Source: Spisula solida | Lineage: Eukaryota > Mollusca > Bivalvia > Venerida > Mactridae | Assembly: GCA_947247005.1 (NCBI GenBank) | Contig: OX365947.1 | Location: 30,274,760 to 30,338,759 of the forward strand | Length of the DNA stretch: 64,000 nucleotides | Direction: 5' to 3' | In this document: in pieces, positions 23,865 to 34,999 of the stretch | Layout: the number at the start of each line of letters is the position of its first letter | Position numbering within the stretch: position 1 is the stretch's first letter | The notes under the pieces: generated by a model | Seen by the model: only the letters and a program-made list of their open reading frames with translations | Told to the model about the DNA's origin: nothing | Databases searched by the model: none | Program-made: the position numbers and the translations under genes

Positions 23865-24836
23865 AGTCAACATAAAAAACATACAAAACACAAATATATA
23901 TAAACATGTATATCATATTTCTAAATACACCTGTACTTATATGATTATGGTCATGAACATATGACTTAATTGTGTAAATAGGCATGAGCATTTTCCCCAC
24001 CTCAGTTTGAGTAACCAGAGTAAGATTTAACAAATATGTCTTTTGTGAAACAAGTTAATCTTAATAATTATCACTCTCAAATTCTGACAGCATGAGAGAA
24101 GAGAGGCCAGTTTCACCAGTAAATGCAAAGTGTTAAGCAAGGCATACACCCAGGTACTACATTGGTACTTTATATTTTCATTCTGTCATTGGTATGACAT
24201 TGCCCAATGATAAAGAACTTTAACCTTCATTAGAATGAATGATTATAATTATTTAAGTAGAAGTTTTAAATAATTAATCCGGTGCAAAAATTATTGTCAT
24301 TCCAATATAGTACAACATCTATAAGTCCCTGAGAGGCTAGGGAATAAAAAACATCTGAATGTCCCAGATTGGTGGGGCAGACACAAAAACAGTTGTAGAC
24401 AAACATTGCACTAATGAATTGGTAATTTTGATCATAAATAATGGAACGTTCCTGTTAGTATATATAAACTTATACAGCAAACTCTCTGCATGCCATATTT
24501 TAGGGGGTGGGGTAATAACTTTGTGTGGGTGGGGACAAATTGTCTAACTTTTCATGCTTCCTAAATGTGCTTATGTTTATACTCACTATAGGAGAATAAA
24601 AGGCTGAAAAACCCATAATCCATAGACTCAGTAAAACAGATTACATACTTTAAACGCACTTCCTATACAGTGTGACAATACCATACTTTAAACACACTTC
24701 CTATACAGTATGACAATACCATGTGACTTTGACATTACTAAAGGTTACAAATCCAAAAGGAAATTGCTTCGCTTCGAAAACAAAAACAGCTGTCAGTATT
24801 TTAATTTTTCATGGATTTCTATGAAACATACGCCAG

Positions 24837-25136
24837 TCAAACGGGAATCTCATGTTTTTCACAAAATATAGGATCTGTTTCAGCAGCTGGACCATTTTTT
24901 CCAGCGCCCTGTGAAACTTTCAGAGTGGTTGCACACTTTCGGACTACAGTTTCAAGCCATCTCCTTTTCCGAGGTTCAACAGGGTGATGGAAAAAAACAG
25001 CCCAGCTGCCGATAGGGATAATAAATTTCATGGAAAGCTTATATTTTCGTTTAGACTGGCACATGTTTGATAGAAATTGGTATAGAAATAAAATACGGCC
25101 ATTTTTGTTTTCCAATGTTTGACGTTCTCTGTTCAA
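24837..25136 (-). other. Unassigned open frame, 99 codons
   Basis: Minus-strand frame MNRERQTLENKNGRILFLYQ ... TTLKVSQGAGKNGPAAETDP. The composition is protein-like, but no splice signals link it to the gene and I recognise no family. It may be a relic of a transposon protein or a chance frame. Confidence 0.25.
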
Positions 25137-25254
25137 TTATCAAATTTATGTACTTCACAGACTACCAAGCAAGATATCTCACCTTGGTAACTCTGGTTTG
25201 TTTAACATCCAATAAGAAAAGAGTTCTTAAAACTCAATAATTGTAAACAAATTA

Positions 25255-25318
25255 TAAAGAATTTAAATTTGATTGTAAGTTTACGATTTCCGTATGTCCT
25301 TTGATAAAACAGTACCCT
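25255..25318. repeat. Solo end of the GGTACTGTTTTA MITE
   Basis: AAGAATTTAAATTTGATTGT to TGATAAAACAGTACCC matches one terminal arm of the element at 28705-28942. Confidence 0.6.
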
Positions 25319-26094
25319 GCTGTGTGGGTTACTAACCAGGGTGCAGGAATCATTATTCACTAGCAGAGAACTGCAGTTATCTCCCTTTCAAACTTTTCGC
25401 TATAGATAGAATCCCACCTCTTAGCCATAACCTTTGGGAGTTTTGGTATACACTGTATAATGTGTGTAGCTTAAGGTGCAGTCACGGCTCAATACTCGTT
25501 TTTGATTTATAGACCACTGGTAGTAATTATTTGACAACATTGACCTGAGATTGATTAAAACTCCTCATTAATTAAATACCGGTAGTTCTTCGTAAATTGT
25601 TAATTATATAATTATGTAATAGTATGTAATTAAATAGGCTTTTAAAAACTTTGCAGAACTCAAGGAATTTTATAATTCTGTCCTTCGGTCTTAGTGCTAC
25701 AACGTTTCAGTTTGATAAATACTATTTCATTGAACTACTCAGTAGGTTAGAGGCAAGCACAGGATATCTCGCACTGGATGAAAAACAATCTGTTGAAACT
25801 AAATGCAGACAAAACAGAGGTAATCCTGTTTGTACTGAAACGGAATACCAGACTGAGTGTATAATATACATTTGTTGTAATGTTTGCATGCATATATCTA
25901 TTTCAAATTGTTTTAACAATGTCTTAAATGTGATTGTACAGCACTTTTGAACATGTAATTACATGATAAAGTGCTATATAAATATGGTATAATAATAATA
26001 GGTAATTCCCAAATTAACAATTTATGACAGAGAGTCAAAGAATACTCTCAATGTCTCCGGTCAATGTTGTAGTCAATGTAGTTGTCGAATAACA

Positions 26095-26363
26095 CAGGGG
26101 TGTCAATAGGGCCAAAATTAAAAATCAGAAAAATCGTATTCGGCCAACCATTTTTGCCAAACTAGATGCCTTAGATGACATTGTTTCCATAATTAACTCA
26201 GCTTGTATTAAGGAAAATCCTATAGAGCAGATTAAATTTACCATAACTTTGCCATTTTTTGAGATATTTTCATCAAATAACTTCTATTTTGGTCAGAAAT
26301 CATAGCTCTTTTAGGATAGACAAATCCGGAATTCCGGATTTATCAGAAATATTGACACCCCTG
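26095..26363. mobile_element. CAGGGGTGTCA MITE, copy 2
   Basis: Full-length copy with both inverted ends and the shared core (GCCATTTTTTGAGATATTTT; AATCCGGAATTCCGGAT). Confidence 0.8.
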
Positions 26364-26411
26364 ATTACAAGAACTGAGAACTATTGGATCATACACATTA
26401 AGTATATATAC

Positions 26412-26483
26412 CTGAACTGGCTCCTTCTGGGCTGGTAGAAGTATTATAATCAAATGATTTCTTCTCTATGTAACTTGGGGAAC
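26412..26483 (-). CDS. C2CD2L-like: C2CD2/TMEM24-like gene, small Ser-rich tail exon
   Basis: Exon of 72 bp, phase 1/1 (residues 577-601): GSPSYIEKKSFDYNTSTSPE then GASS. Symmetric, so it could be skipped without a frameshift. Acceptor CATTACAG|GT; donor TCAG|GTATAT. A CAGGGGTGTCA MITE (26095-26363) ends about 50 bp past the donor. Confidence 0.8.
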
Positions 26484-26769
26484 CTGTAATGTGATCAACG
26501 TGGTCAGAATATGAACTTTTAAACTGAACAGTATAAATTAATCAATTCAAATCAAAACAGAAACACAATTTTTTTTAAAAAGTAAAATCTCCCTGTTTAC
26601 ATACAAGTATATATAGTCCGCCCAGGATAATGTGATATTTACAAACATGAATCGGTTTGATCAATGGTGGGAAAATTGGTTTTACGAATCACTTAAATAA
26701 ACAGATAAGGTCAGTAATATACTCAAAACATCACTGATAATTGATGCACATAATTGTAATCCACCTTTG

Positions 26770-26923
26770 CAGGGCTTGACACTAACACTGGTCCGCCGGT
26801 CCGAGACCAGTGAAAATCCAGAAGGACCAGTGAAAATTCTGGAGGACCAGTAACTGTCCATTTACAAATTGGGCGCTTTTGCCCGGTCGGACCAGTGGCC
26901 GAAATAGTTAGTGTCTAGGCCTG
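26770..26923. mobile_element. CAGGGCTTGACACTAAC MITE, copy 1
   Basis: Ends CAGGGCTTGACACTAAC and GTTAGTGTCTAGGCCTG; 154 bp. CTTTG borders both ends (candidate 5-bp duplication). Internal ACCAGTGAAAAT repeats. Confidence 0.75.
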
Positions 26924-27301
26924 CTTTGTGGACTATACCAAATTTGCCCGCCTTTCACATTATCCTGGGGGCACTATACAAGAAGGCTGATGATATGCTG
27001 GGGGGAAGCTGATTCTTGTTTTAAGGCACTTGGGTACCACAGTGCCTTCTATCCCTAGTGAAGGGCCTGTGTATGGATAAAGTATGTAACCTCACTTGTC
27101 ACCTGAGTAGGGCATATTCAAATTCTGGATCAAGCAGGTTATGTACAACACATAACTTTGTTTAGAAGTTCACAGGTGTTTGGGGAAGAACCAAGTCAGT
27201 ACTAATCCTTGATCAACTCCAAGAAAACTGGTTATAACTGCCATACATAACTGAAATATTGTTGAAAAACCGCACTAAAAATAGAACAAATAAACACATA
27301 C

Positions 27302-27458
27302 CATTGATGGCAGAATCGTATCTAGAATTTTGAGGTTTTTGTGTTGTTGTTGTCATGGTGGTTACTAGGGTGCCACCAGGGGTCACTTCCTTGGATGTCT
27401 CAATCATTCTACGTGGGGAAATAGTGTTAGGAGCTTCCATTCCATCCATACATAAAAG
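27302..27458 (-). CDS. C2CD2L-like: C2CD2/TMEM24-like gene, end of C2 domain and Thr-rich linker
   Basis: Exon of 157 bp, phase 0 in and 1 out (residues 525-577). LLCMDGMEAP completes the final C2 strand (...SITVE|LLCMD), followed by a low-complexity linker rich in Thr, Pro and Gln (PGGTLVTTMTTTTQKPQNSR). Acceptor GATTACAG|CTT, donor AATG|GTATGTG. The linker suggests a disordered tail after the C2 domain. Confidence 0.85.
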
Positions 27459-28159
27459 CTGTAATCATAGTAACACAAGTATAATAACACATGGTTACAT
27501 TAGAATCATAGTAGATTATGGAAACATAAACAAGAGAATATACTGGACAGAAGAAGTGACAGATACAGCTAATTTTCATACATGCCATGTTTTGCAGAAC
27601 CCTTTGCCTGAGATTGATGATGGAAATGCAGGTGATTTCATTAAAATAAGGGAGAGTTTCCTTGCAAAAACTTTTAACTAAATTTAATGAAGTTTATATG
27701 CAGTTATCACTTATTTTATTTGTATGACAATACTATTCCTGCTTCATGAAGCAATTAAAACTAATATTTGTGATCATTTTCGTAATGTAAAACAACAAAT
27801 GTCAGGTTCCAGTATGTCCAAGAAATGCTTGAGATTTTATCAATTTGCATGCAAGCATGTGTGAATAGATTCTAAAATATGTGAAACTCGTGCATTATGC
27901 GGAAGATCTGGCTTGTATGAATTTTACAGGGTAGTTGTGATCTTATCCTTCCCCCACCTCCGAACAATGATACTATGGAATCATGTGACTATGGAATCAA
28001 ACTATACTCAGAAATGTTGCATAGCTAGACAAGCCTGCGATAGAGCAAATAAATGGTAGATTCACTGCTGGACAGGCTGGGTTTTCTGTCTGCACAGTTA
28101 ACAGAAGGGAAACGGAAACTCGACACTCGGAATAACAAGGAGTTTAAGCAATGCAACTA

Positions 28160-28560
28160 GAACAAGAGCCAAAATTCACAAAAAAACAAAACATTTTTTT
28201 TTAATTAAAGGACCATAACCCAAGAATGCCTAGGCTGATTTGGCCTACAATTGAACTTGTCCTAACTATTATACTCATAAACATTGTCACAAAGTTTGAA
28301 GATACTCAGACAAAAACTCTTTGCACTAGAGAACAGACAAGGTCAATTCTACATTTATTTTGGTAATAATAGGACTATAACATATGAAGGTCTATATCGA
28401 TTTGGCCTACAATTAAACTTGGCCTAGGTAGTATGCTCATAAACACTGTCACCGACTTTGAAGACGATCCGATGAAAACTGTTCGCGTTAGAGTACGGAC
28501 AAACTGCTTGACGCCGCCGCCCGCCTGATAGCCGCGGCCCGCCCGTCTGCCAAGGGTGTT
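28160..28560 (+). repeat. Dispersed repeat with two internal units
   Basis: Starts ACAAGAGCCAAAATTCAC; GATTTGGCCTACAATTRAAC occurs twice about 180 bp apart, each with CTCATAAACAYTGTCAC. Ends in a GC-rich GCCGCCGCCCGCC run. Confidence 0.55.
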
Positions 28561-28704
28561 CCCATAATACGTCCAGTTTTACAAACGGGCGTATAACAAA
28601 CAATGGAATGTTGCAGATAGGAGAGGCAGCTCAGCTATATATAGGATGCTACCGGTACATCTCAGCTAACCATGCTTTAACCGTATTGTTCACCTAGACA
28701 CAAG

Positions 28705-28942
28705 GGTACTGTTTTACCAAAGCACTTACGACAATCGTAAACTTACGTTCAAATTTAAATTCTTTATAGCTTTTTAACAGATACCAATTGTGATAAAGGG
28801 TTGTTTAATACTAAATAATAATCAGTTAATGAACTTGTACAAACAATATCAGTCACCAATATGTAGGTTTGAAAGAATAATTAAGAATTTAAATTTGGAC
28901 GTAAGTTTAAGTTTTCCGTAAGTGCTTTGATAAAACAGTACC
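28705..28942. mobile_element. MITE with roughly 60-bp inverted ends (GGTACTGTTTTACC)
   Basis: Left arm GGTACTGTTTTACCAAAGCA...AAATTTAAATTCTT mirrors right arm AAGAATTTAAATTTGGACGT...TGATAAAACAGTACC. About 238 bp. Confidence 0.8.
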
Positions 28943-28954
28943 AAGATGGCCATG

Positions 28955-29036
28955 ATGACCCCATGTTAACCTGAGTACACAGAACCAGACATTTGTGTAC
29001 ATAGAGCACTAGTCCTAGTGATCAGGTGAGCTAAAA
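28955..29036 (+). repeat. Solo 3' end of a pearl/Helentron-like element
   Basis: CCTAGTGATCAGGTGAGCTAAA matches the terminal hairpin side of the elements at 1521, 22943 and 42932; no tandem core precedes it. Confidence 0.5.
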
Positions 29037-29174
29037 TGTGAACAGTTCAAGAGAATGCAATGATTAAAGCTAACAGATGAACAACAAAATCATTGAATAC
29101 ATTCTGGTTGACTTAAGCAAGCAGCATGAGGAAGCAGTACTGATGTACAGGATTGGCCAAGTTATGGAACCCAC

Positions 29175-29245
29175 ACCATACAAGCTGCGGGCATAACTTG
29201 CAGCCCGGGCATAACTTGCAGCCCCGGCATAACTTGCAGCCCGAT
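29175..29245. repeat. Short 18-bp tandem repeat
   Basis: Three to four copies of GGCATAACTTGCAGCCCG. Confidence 0.85.
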
Positions 29246-29261
29246 GTAACTCAATAGAGGC

Positions 29262-29500
29262 AGAAGGTATGAACCCTATTGCACAGCAAGCGATGAATTA
29301 GGAACTTGTTTGTTTCTATATTTGAAATAGATTCATATATGTATGTACTGCACAACATATTCAAGTGCCAATAAAGGTATTAGGTATGAACCCCATTGCA
29401 CTTCAAGCGATGAATAGGAAACAATCATGTTTGCTTCTATGTTTAAGATAGCTCAATACATGTACAACACAACATATATTCAAGTGCCACAAGCACAAGA
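29262..29500. repeat. Two tandem copies of a roughly 115-bp unit
   Basis: GGTATGAACCCYATTGCAC, CAAGCGATGAATWGGAA and ACACAACATATATTCAAGTG recur once each. Confidence 0.75.
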
Positions 29501-30066
29501 CACGGTATAAGCTTAAATACAAGGTACAATATGAATGCATGATTTGATCAGATTATCTTCAAAATGAAAACTCTTATATCATAAAATAAAACCTTCTTTA
29601 CAGTCATGATTAAAGCAATGTAAGATAAAGTAACTTGCACCGTGAAGCAATAATAACACAGTAAACATAATTATTATGTTCCGACGGATGACAACGATAA
29701 ATTTGTAATTGTTTGTTTTTTACCCCACCCTTTTGTTTGTGGAAGAGTTACTTCCCTTGAGAATTTGACAACATTTTGTAGCCATTTTGTAAAATACGAC
29801 ACATCTGAATGATTTTATATAAAAAAGTTAATACATCAATCGTTTTCATTACCATCATTAGAACAGGCTGTACAACAGTAATATTCACAAATAACAAAGA
29901 ACAGCCGAGAAATTATCTCTCTGCAGAACATGTCTGTACACGATAACAGATTAACTACATGCAAAAACTGTTAGAACAAATATGCATGGGAGTCTATTCA
30001 ATTCAAACTGCAAGACAAGTGCCAATGCATAAAGCAATCTAGTAGCAAATTTTCTACATGAGTAAT

Positions 30067-30261
30067 CAGGGGTTTCATTCGACCCTTAAAATGACCCTTT
30101 GACCCCTGAAATTTCCAAAAAAAGCCACATTTTGACAATCAGGGTTCTGACAAAATGAATTTTAATCATGTTTCTATTAAATATTTGTTTATAAAATATT
30201 TAACTCCAGTGCAAAAGTTTCAAAATGTCTTCGTGAAATTCTGCCCATTGTGAAACCCCTG
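30067..30261. mobile_element. CAGGGGTTTCA MITE, copy 1
   Basis: Ends CAGGGGTTTCATT and GTGAAACCCCTG, with GTAAT directly on both sides (30062-30066 and 30262-30266), a perfect 5-bp target duplication. Confidence 0.75.
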
Positions 30262-31037
30262 GTAATCCTTCATTCCCAAACATAATCTCTCAAAGTCAAA
30301 AATCAGAAACAATTTGATCACAAAAACATGGCAAAAGTATATTTCATAAACAGTAAATTTTACAGTATGAATTATTGACTAATTACGTATCAAGACTTGA
30401 ATTAAATGCAATCGGTGAGTGCAGGTTATTATATATCTGTGTTTTATACAAGTTAATCACACATAATACATACACTACTTGCTACCTTGCTATTATTGAG
30501 CAAATATATTCATTTTGCAGTCTGAATTTTACATAGACTCACCTTACATAATGTTACCAAGGCCATAGATTATTCTCAACAATGATTGGTTGATAGTCAC
30601 AAGTACTGCACTCTGATTGGTTGACAATATGTTCAAATCCTCAAACACTATTGGTTGATTATAAACCAATCAGAAAGCAGGAATAAACTAGACTGGTGAA
30701 TATTGATGAATACTGGAGGTAGAGAGGGCTAAACTATACACAGCAGGTAACACGTATAAAGTCAATGTTTTAAGTCGCCGTGGCAACATCACTGAAAACA
30801 CTCGAGTGGACAAAACAACTGAAATGAAAAGGTCCATAAGACAAGAAGTGAATAGAACAGAATGCTTAAAATGTTTTGGGGTTTTCTTAGATCAACAATC
30901 ATTTTGGCAAACAATACCAAAATATGGCACAACATGGCTGACAGCGAAGACTGGGCTTGTCCAACATGAGTAGTCTAATTAAGTAAATTAAACAAAATGT
31001 TAATCGAAGGTCTGAGAATTTCATCTGGCTTCCAGAA

Positions 31038-31303
31038 CAAAACTAGAGCTATCGCCATTCGGCAGACTAATATACCCCGCCGGCAAAGGGCCATAAATCT
31101 TCCAAAATTCATTGCAGCGCAAATTCCTTTCTTCATGCACATCTGTATGTTGAGGTTGTTCATCTGTGAAAGTTTGAGCGAAATCCTGCCAAAACTGTAG
31201 GAGAAGTTGCGTTCACAAGAATGCGTCTACGGACAGACAGACTGTTTGACGGACAAGCTGAATCCAGTATACCCCCCTTACAACTCGTTGTGCGGGGGTA
31301 TAA
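31038..31303 (+). repeat. Dispersed repeat ending GCGGGGGTATAATAA
   Basis: AACTAGAGCTATCGCC at left, ATACCCCGCC / GCGGGGGTAT palindrome between head and end, and ACGGACAGACAGACTG near the right end. Similar terminal form to 58054-58957. Confidence 0.5.
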
Positions 31304-31629
31304 TAAGTAAAATGTAAAATATGTTGATCAATCTGAGAGAGGGTAATGTTTGATGTAAGATCACTCACACGATGTAACATTGTTATAACCTGTATCCTCA
31401 GAGATGTATTGTTTACTCAATAATGATAAATTCTATGGTGTAAAAAAAACACTTTAATTTATGACAAAAACCAAAGGAACAAAAAATGAAAATGGTTTAA
31501 AATAACAGTAGTTGTTTGTTCAATTTTTTCAATAGGTAAATATTCTTTGTATAAAACTTTGATATGAGCACATCTATAAGAAATGTAAGAAGTATTCATG
31601 TAAACTTTTATTGAAATCTCACTGTCCTG

Positions 31630-31752
31630 TGGTTAAGAAGAACAAGCGCGGAAACCTTTGTGACCTCTATCCAGGCATCCAGCACAAAATAAATATGTCT
31701 CTCCCCCAACTATATATGCGGGAGCTCCCCCCATCCCTCTATATGCGGGAGA
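31630..31752. repeat. Dispersed repeat fragment, related to 36990-37114
   Basis: GAACAAGCGCGGAAACCTTTGTG at 31639 and GAACAAGCACAGTCATAGAA..CTTTGTG at 37010 head two similar fragments, both containing a GTCTCTC..GCGGGAGA / GTCTCTCGCAC..GTGGGAGA hairpin. Confidence 0.45.
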
Positions 31753-31842
31753 CATAAATACACTATATGAGGAAACAATGACTATACTAAAGCATGGTGA
31801 ATGAGAGCGCACAGTAAGTGACAAGATATGATATATACGCAC

Positions 31843-31967
31843 CTCGACAGTGATAGAACCAGATACAAACTCACTACCCAGACGTCCTTGTAACGGTATA
31901 ATCTGACGACTGCTTGGATTACGTAGTAAGTCCTCAACATACACTGTAGCTTCACCTAGGAAGCTCT
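31843..31967 (-). CDS. C2CD2L-like: C2CD2/TMEM24-like gene, C2-domain C-terminal half
   Basis: Exon of 125 bp, phase 1 in and 0 out (residues 483-524): ESFLGEATVYVEDLLRNPSS, then RQIIPLQGR and FVSGSITVE. FLGEA..V and SGSITVE are the typical last strands of a C2 domain, and the PLQGR..SG.(I/L)T order is what I associate with the C2CD2 family. Acceptor TTTCCAG|AG; donor GAG|GTGCGT (the GTGCGT variant). Confidence 0.9.
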
Positions 31968-32022
31968 CTGGAAAACATACAATAAACTTAAGTAGTCAAT
32001 CAAAAGTCATCAAAACTTAGTA

Positions 32023-32289
32023 CAGGGGTGTCAACAGGGCCAAATTAAAAATCAGGAAAATCATATGCTGCCGACCATTTTACCAAACAAGAGTCTTTCA
32101 ATGACATTATTACCATAAGTTACTCAGTTTGTACTAAAGAAAATCCTTCTGAGCAGCTTAAATTTACCATAACTTTGCCATTTCTTGAGATATTTTCTTC
32201 AAATAACTTTAATTTTGGTCAGAAGCCATTGCTCTTTCAGGAATGATAAATCCGGAATTCCGGATTAATCAGGAAAATTGACATCCCTG
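32023..32289. mobile_element. CAGGGGTGTCA MITE, copy 3
   Basis: Full-length copy; TTAGTA directly precedes the left end and directly follows the right end, a candidate 6-bp target duplication. Lies in the intron between two C2 exons (31843-31967 and 33337-33401). Confidence 0.8.
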
Positions 32290-32568
32290 TTAGTATTGTC
32301 ATTTTGACAGTGGCAAGTTTCAGGCAGTGCTAGCATATCGTCCACTGTTCCTTTCTGTGCCTTTGTGTGCTTTGCTGTTTGTGAGAGTTGTCTTCTCTGT
32401 CAGATTTGTTATTATCATTATGCAAATCAAGTAAATTTATTGATTTACATAATTAGTTTGACAAACATATAATACAATTAAGCTCTAAATGAGCTTGTGA
32501 ACTTGACTACACTACATACAGTTAATTAATACAAGAACAAAATAATGTGATTTTTTAGTAAATGTATA

Positions 32569-33061
32569 TGAGCCGTTCTCCAGGAAAACCGGGCTTAGTG
32601 ACATTATATAGTAATAATGTAATAATATATAGAAAAGTGTCTAAAATGAGAAAAATGTCATGTTCTTTGATTTAAGTTTTAGTAATTGGACAATATAGTA
32701 CTATCTCTTAGATTTTAATTTTCTCTGAAATTATGTTAAAATATATTCTGTCGTTGCTATGGTGACCAATATCTAAAATGTGACATGATTTTGAAAAGGT
32801 TACGTCTATAATGATCAAATACTGGATTTGTGAAAAGCTTGTTAACATTACACAAATAGTTTTTGAATGACATTTGCGACGTCACTCAAAAAAGTAGATG
32901 GGTGTGGTTAGTTTTAAAAGTCTATAACTTTGTAAATGTATGTAATAATTTGTTCAAATTTTCAGAAACTGTTCATATTGAAGAGCCTCGTCTTTCTAAC
33001 TATATATTATAATGATTTTCTTAATTTTGTCACTAAGCCCGGTTTTCTGGAGAACGGCTCA
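32569..33061. mobile_element. TA-flanked MITE, 33-bp inverted ends (TGAGCCGTTCTCCAG)
   Basis: Left TGAGCCGTTCTCCAGGAAAA and right TTTTCTGGAGAACGGCTCA mirror each other through GGGCTTAGTGAC; TA lies on both sides, as for Tc1/mariner-type insertions. 493 bp, no transposase frame. Confidence 0.8.
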
Positions 33062-33067
33062 TATATA

Positions 33068-33301
33068 CAGGGTGTTAAAAAAGTTCGTTCTCACTGTTTG
33101 AGTTTCAATATTTTATTTTTCTGACCTCAGAAGACTGTAATATTTTCAGGTTGAAATCCAGTAGGTTTTACCATTGTTATAACCCCTCTGGTACTAAATC
33201 AAGCTATTAGGGTAAGACATTAATATTGTCTACTGCATACATAGCTCAAATAAAACTTTATATAAATTAAAATTTTGAGAACAAACTTTTTTAACACCCT
33301 G
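33068..33301. mobile_element. TA-flanked MITE (CAGGGTGTTAAAAAAGTTCG)
   Basis: Ends CAGGGTGTTAAAAAAGTTCG and AAACTTTTTTAACACCCTG, TA on both sides; 234 bp. Only 6 bp of TA repeats separate it from the previous MITE. Confidence 0.8.
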
Positions 33302-33336
33302 TATATAGATATGTGTTATAGTGTTACTGAGCTTAC

Positions 33337-33401
33337 CATGCTGTGGACGACGTTTATCCAATACTTCAAACTTTATCTCCTGACTATTCTGGTTCAAATC
33401 A
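33337..33401 (-). CDS. C2CD2L-like: C2CD2/TMEM24-like gene, C2-domain exon (calcium loop 3 region)
   Basis: Exon of 65 bp, phase 2 in and 1 out (residues 461-483): FDLNQNSQEIKFEVLDKRRP then QH. It covers a central strand and the start of loop 3. The canonical D-x-D of calcium-binding C2 domains reads D-K-R here, so one loop-3 aspartate is missing as well as one in loop 1. I infer weak or calcium-independent membrane binding. Acceptor TTTCAG|T, donor CATG|GTAAGC. The MITE 33068-33301 ends 35 bp past the donor. Confidence 0.9.
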
Positions 33402-33403
33402 CT

Positions 33404-33560
33404 GAAACAACAATACATACATTATTCTACAAGTACTGTGATACTCTATGTGAAACAACAATACACAATACATACATTATTCTACATGTACTGTGATACT
33501 CTATGTGAAACAACAATACATACATTATTCTACAAGTACTGTGATACTCTATGTGATGGG
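33404..33560. repeat. Three tandem units next to a C2 exon
   Basis: GAAACAACAATACATACATT..CTACAAGTACTGTGATACTCTATGT repeated about three times, starting at the acceptor of exon 33337-33401, whose pyrimidine tract (TGTTGTTTCAG) is part of the unit. Confidence 0.8.
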
Positions 33561-34305
33561 GGTTGGATTTTATGAGAGCGGCAAACGGCCGTTAAAATTG
33601 TTTGACTTTTGTATGGTTTTACCTCTGAGAAGCAACATGTGTGTTTTTACAATGGTATATTCACACGTGTTTACATAACTCCATGCGATGTTATTTTCTA
33701 TTTTTTGCACCTTCATGGATTATAATAATTATCGCTCATCAAGGTAACTAAATCCCATGCCGCGGGCGCTAGTAAATAAGCGACTGTCTATGGGATCAGT
33801 TCGACAATATGACACAGTAACTCCGTACATACCATGCACTTGATGAGATGCATAAAATTTGATTTTTTTAATTCCAAACCCGCTTATCTATCAGTACACA
33901 TAAACGTCGTGTCAATAGTTAATCGCGTCATCTAAAACTGTCAATTCCAGCATAATTTATGCACTGACTAAGTTACATGGGATACAAATTGTTTAGTGAG
34001 TGATATGACCTAATCGAGATTTTAACACTTTGAAGGTAAACAATTCAATTTAATACGACATGTGCGTAAAATAATGTGGATTGGGTTTATAATGTTGAGA
34101 GTTGCTTTTAATAGCAATAAATACTAGACCTGTGGATTGTACGCATTTTTTATCTAAATCAACGATCTTATTATGTACACTCAAAAGTCTATGAACGACA
34201 TTTAAAAACAATCGACCTCCACAGAGCGACACCTCCGCAGAGCGACAGTTTTTTCTGTCTCCACTGGATGTTGCTCTATGGAGGTTATACTGTTCATGTA
34301 CTTAC

Positions 34306-34414
34306 AAGAAAAACTGCTCATCCCAGAATGGGTTGAATGTATTGCGTACAATGTTAGTGACCTCGGTCTGCGGGGGCGAATCCACATACATCACACAGTA
34401 AGGATCAACGGAAC
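34306..34414 (-). CDS. C2CD2L-like: C2CD2/TMEM24-like gene, C2-domain core (VDPYC ... NPFWDEQF)
   Basis: Exon of 109 bp, phase 1 in and 2 out (residues 425-461). It carries the C2 signature: SVDPYCVMYVDSPPQ followed by VRNTFNPFWDEQFF. The N-P-x-W-[DN]-E block is diagnostic of C2 domains, which bind membranes, often with calcium. Acceptor TGTTTCAG|GT, donor TTCTT|GTAAGTAC. Confidence 0.92.
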
Positions 34415-34863
34415 CTGAAACAACATACAATATACACTGTAAACCTAGACAATGGTTCCCACCTGTCAATTCAGGAACTTTTTAAGACTTATTTGATTCC
34501 AGAAATTAACACTTGTAGTGATTTAGTTTCATTTTCTTGTTCAGTTTTGTATTGGGCATTGTGATGTGTGCTTGTGGTCCATGTTTTTTTAAAAATTTTG
34601 TGTGTGTTCCTTTTTGTGTGTTCCTTTTTGTGTCTTTCATCCTTAGCTTTTTCTGTGGCGTGCCGCCTTCCGTGTCCTAATTTTACTAGGTAAGATTTTG
34701 TATAAAATCAAACAATCACTATTTACAAATCTTTTGATGTAAAACAATTTGGGTGAATTTGACATTAACAATGTATTAGGTAATAGACAATAATAACAGA
34801 AGAAATAGAGTAATGTAGAAAAAAAGCTTAATTGATACTAGTATAGAGAAACTATAAATATAC

Positions 34864-34990
34864 CTTCACCCTGTAGAAGGCCACTAGCTTTGATGACTTT
34901 AACAAGGAGACGTTGATCTGATGGAGCCCTGACTTGCTGCACACGTTGTGGTACAGATTTTGTAGGTGTCTGAAGTGTCGGCACATGGAA
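34864..34990 (-). CDS. C2CD2L-like: C2CD2/TMEM24-like gene, start of C2 domain
   Basis: Exon of 127 bp, phase 0 in and 1 out (residues 383-425). A 26-residue Gln/Pro linker (FHVPTLQTPTKSVPQRVQQV..) precedes RLLVKVIKASGLLQGEG, the first strand and loop 1 of a C2 domain starting near residue 409. The usual loop-1 aspartate that precedes the (S/V)DPY motif is absent here (LLQGEG). Acceptor TCTCTACAG, donor GAAG|GTATAT. Confidence 0.88.
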
Positions 34991-34999
34991 CTGTAGAGA

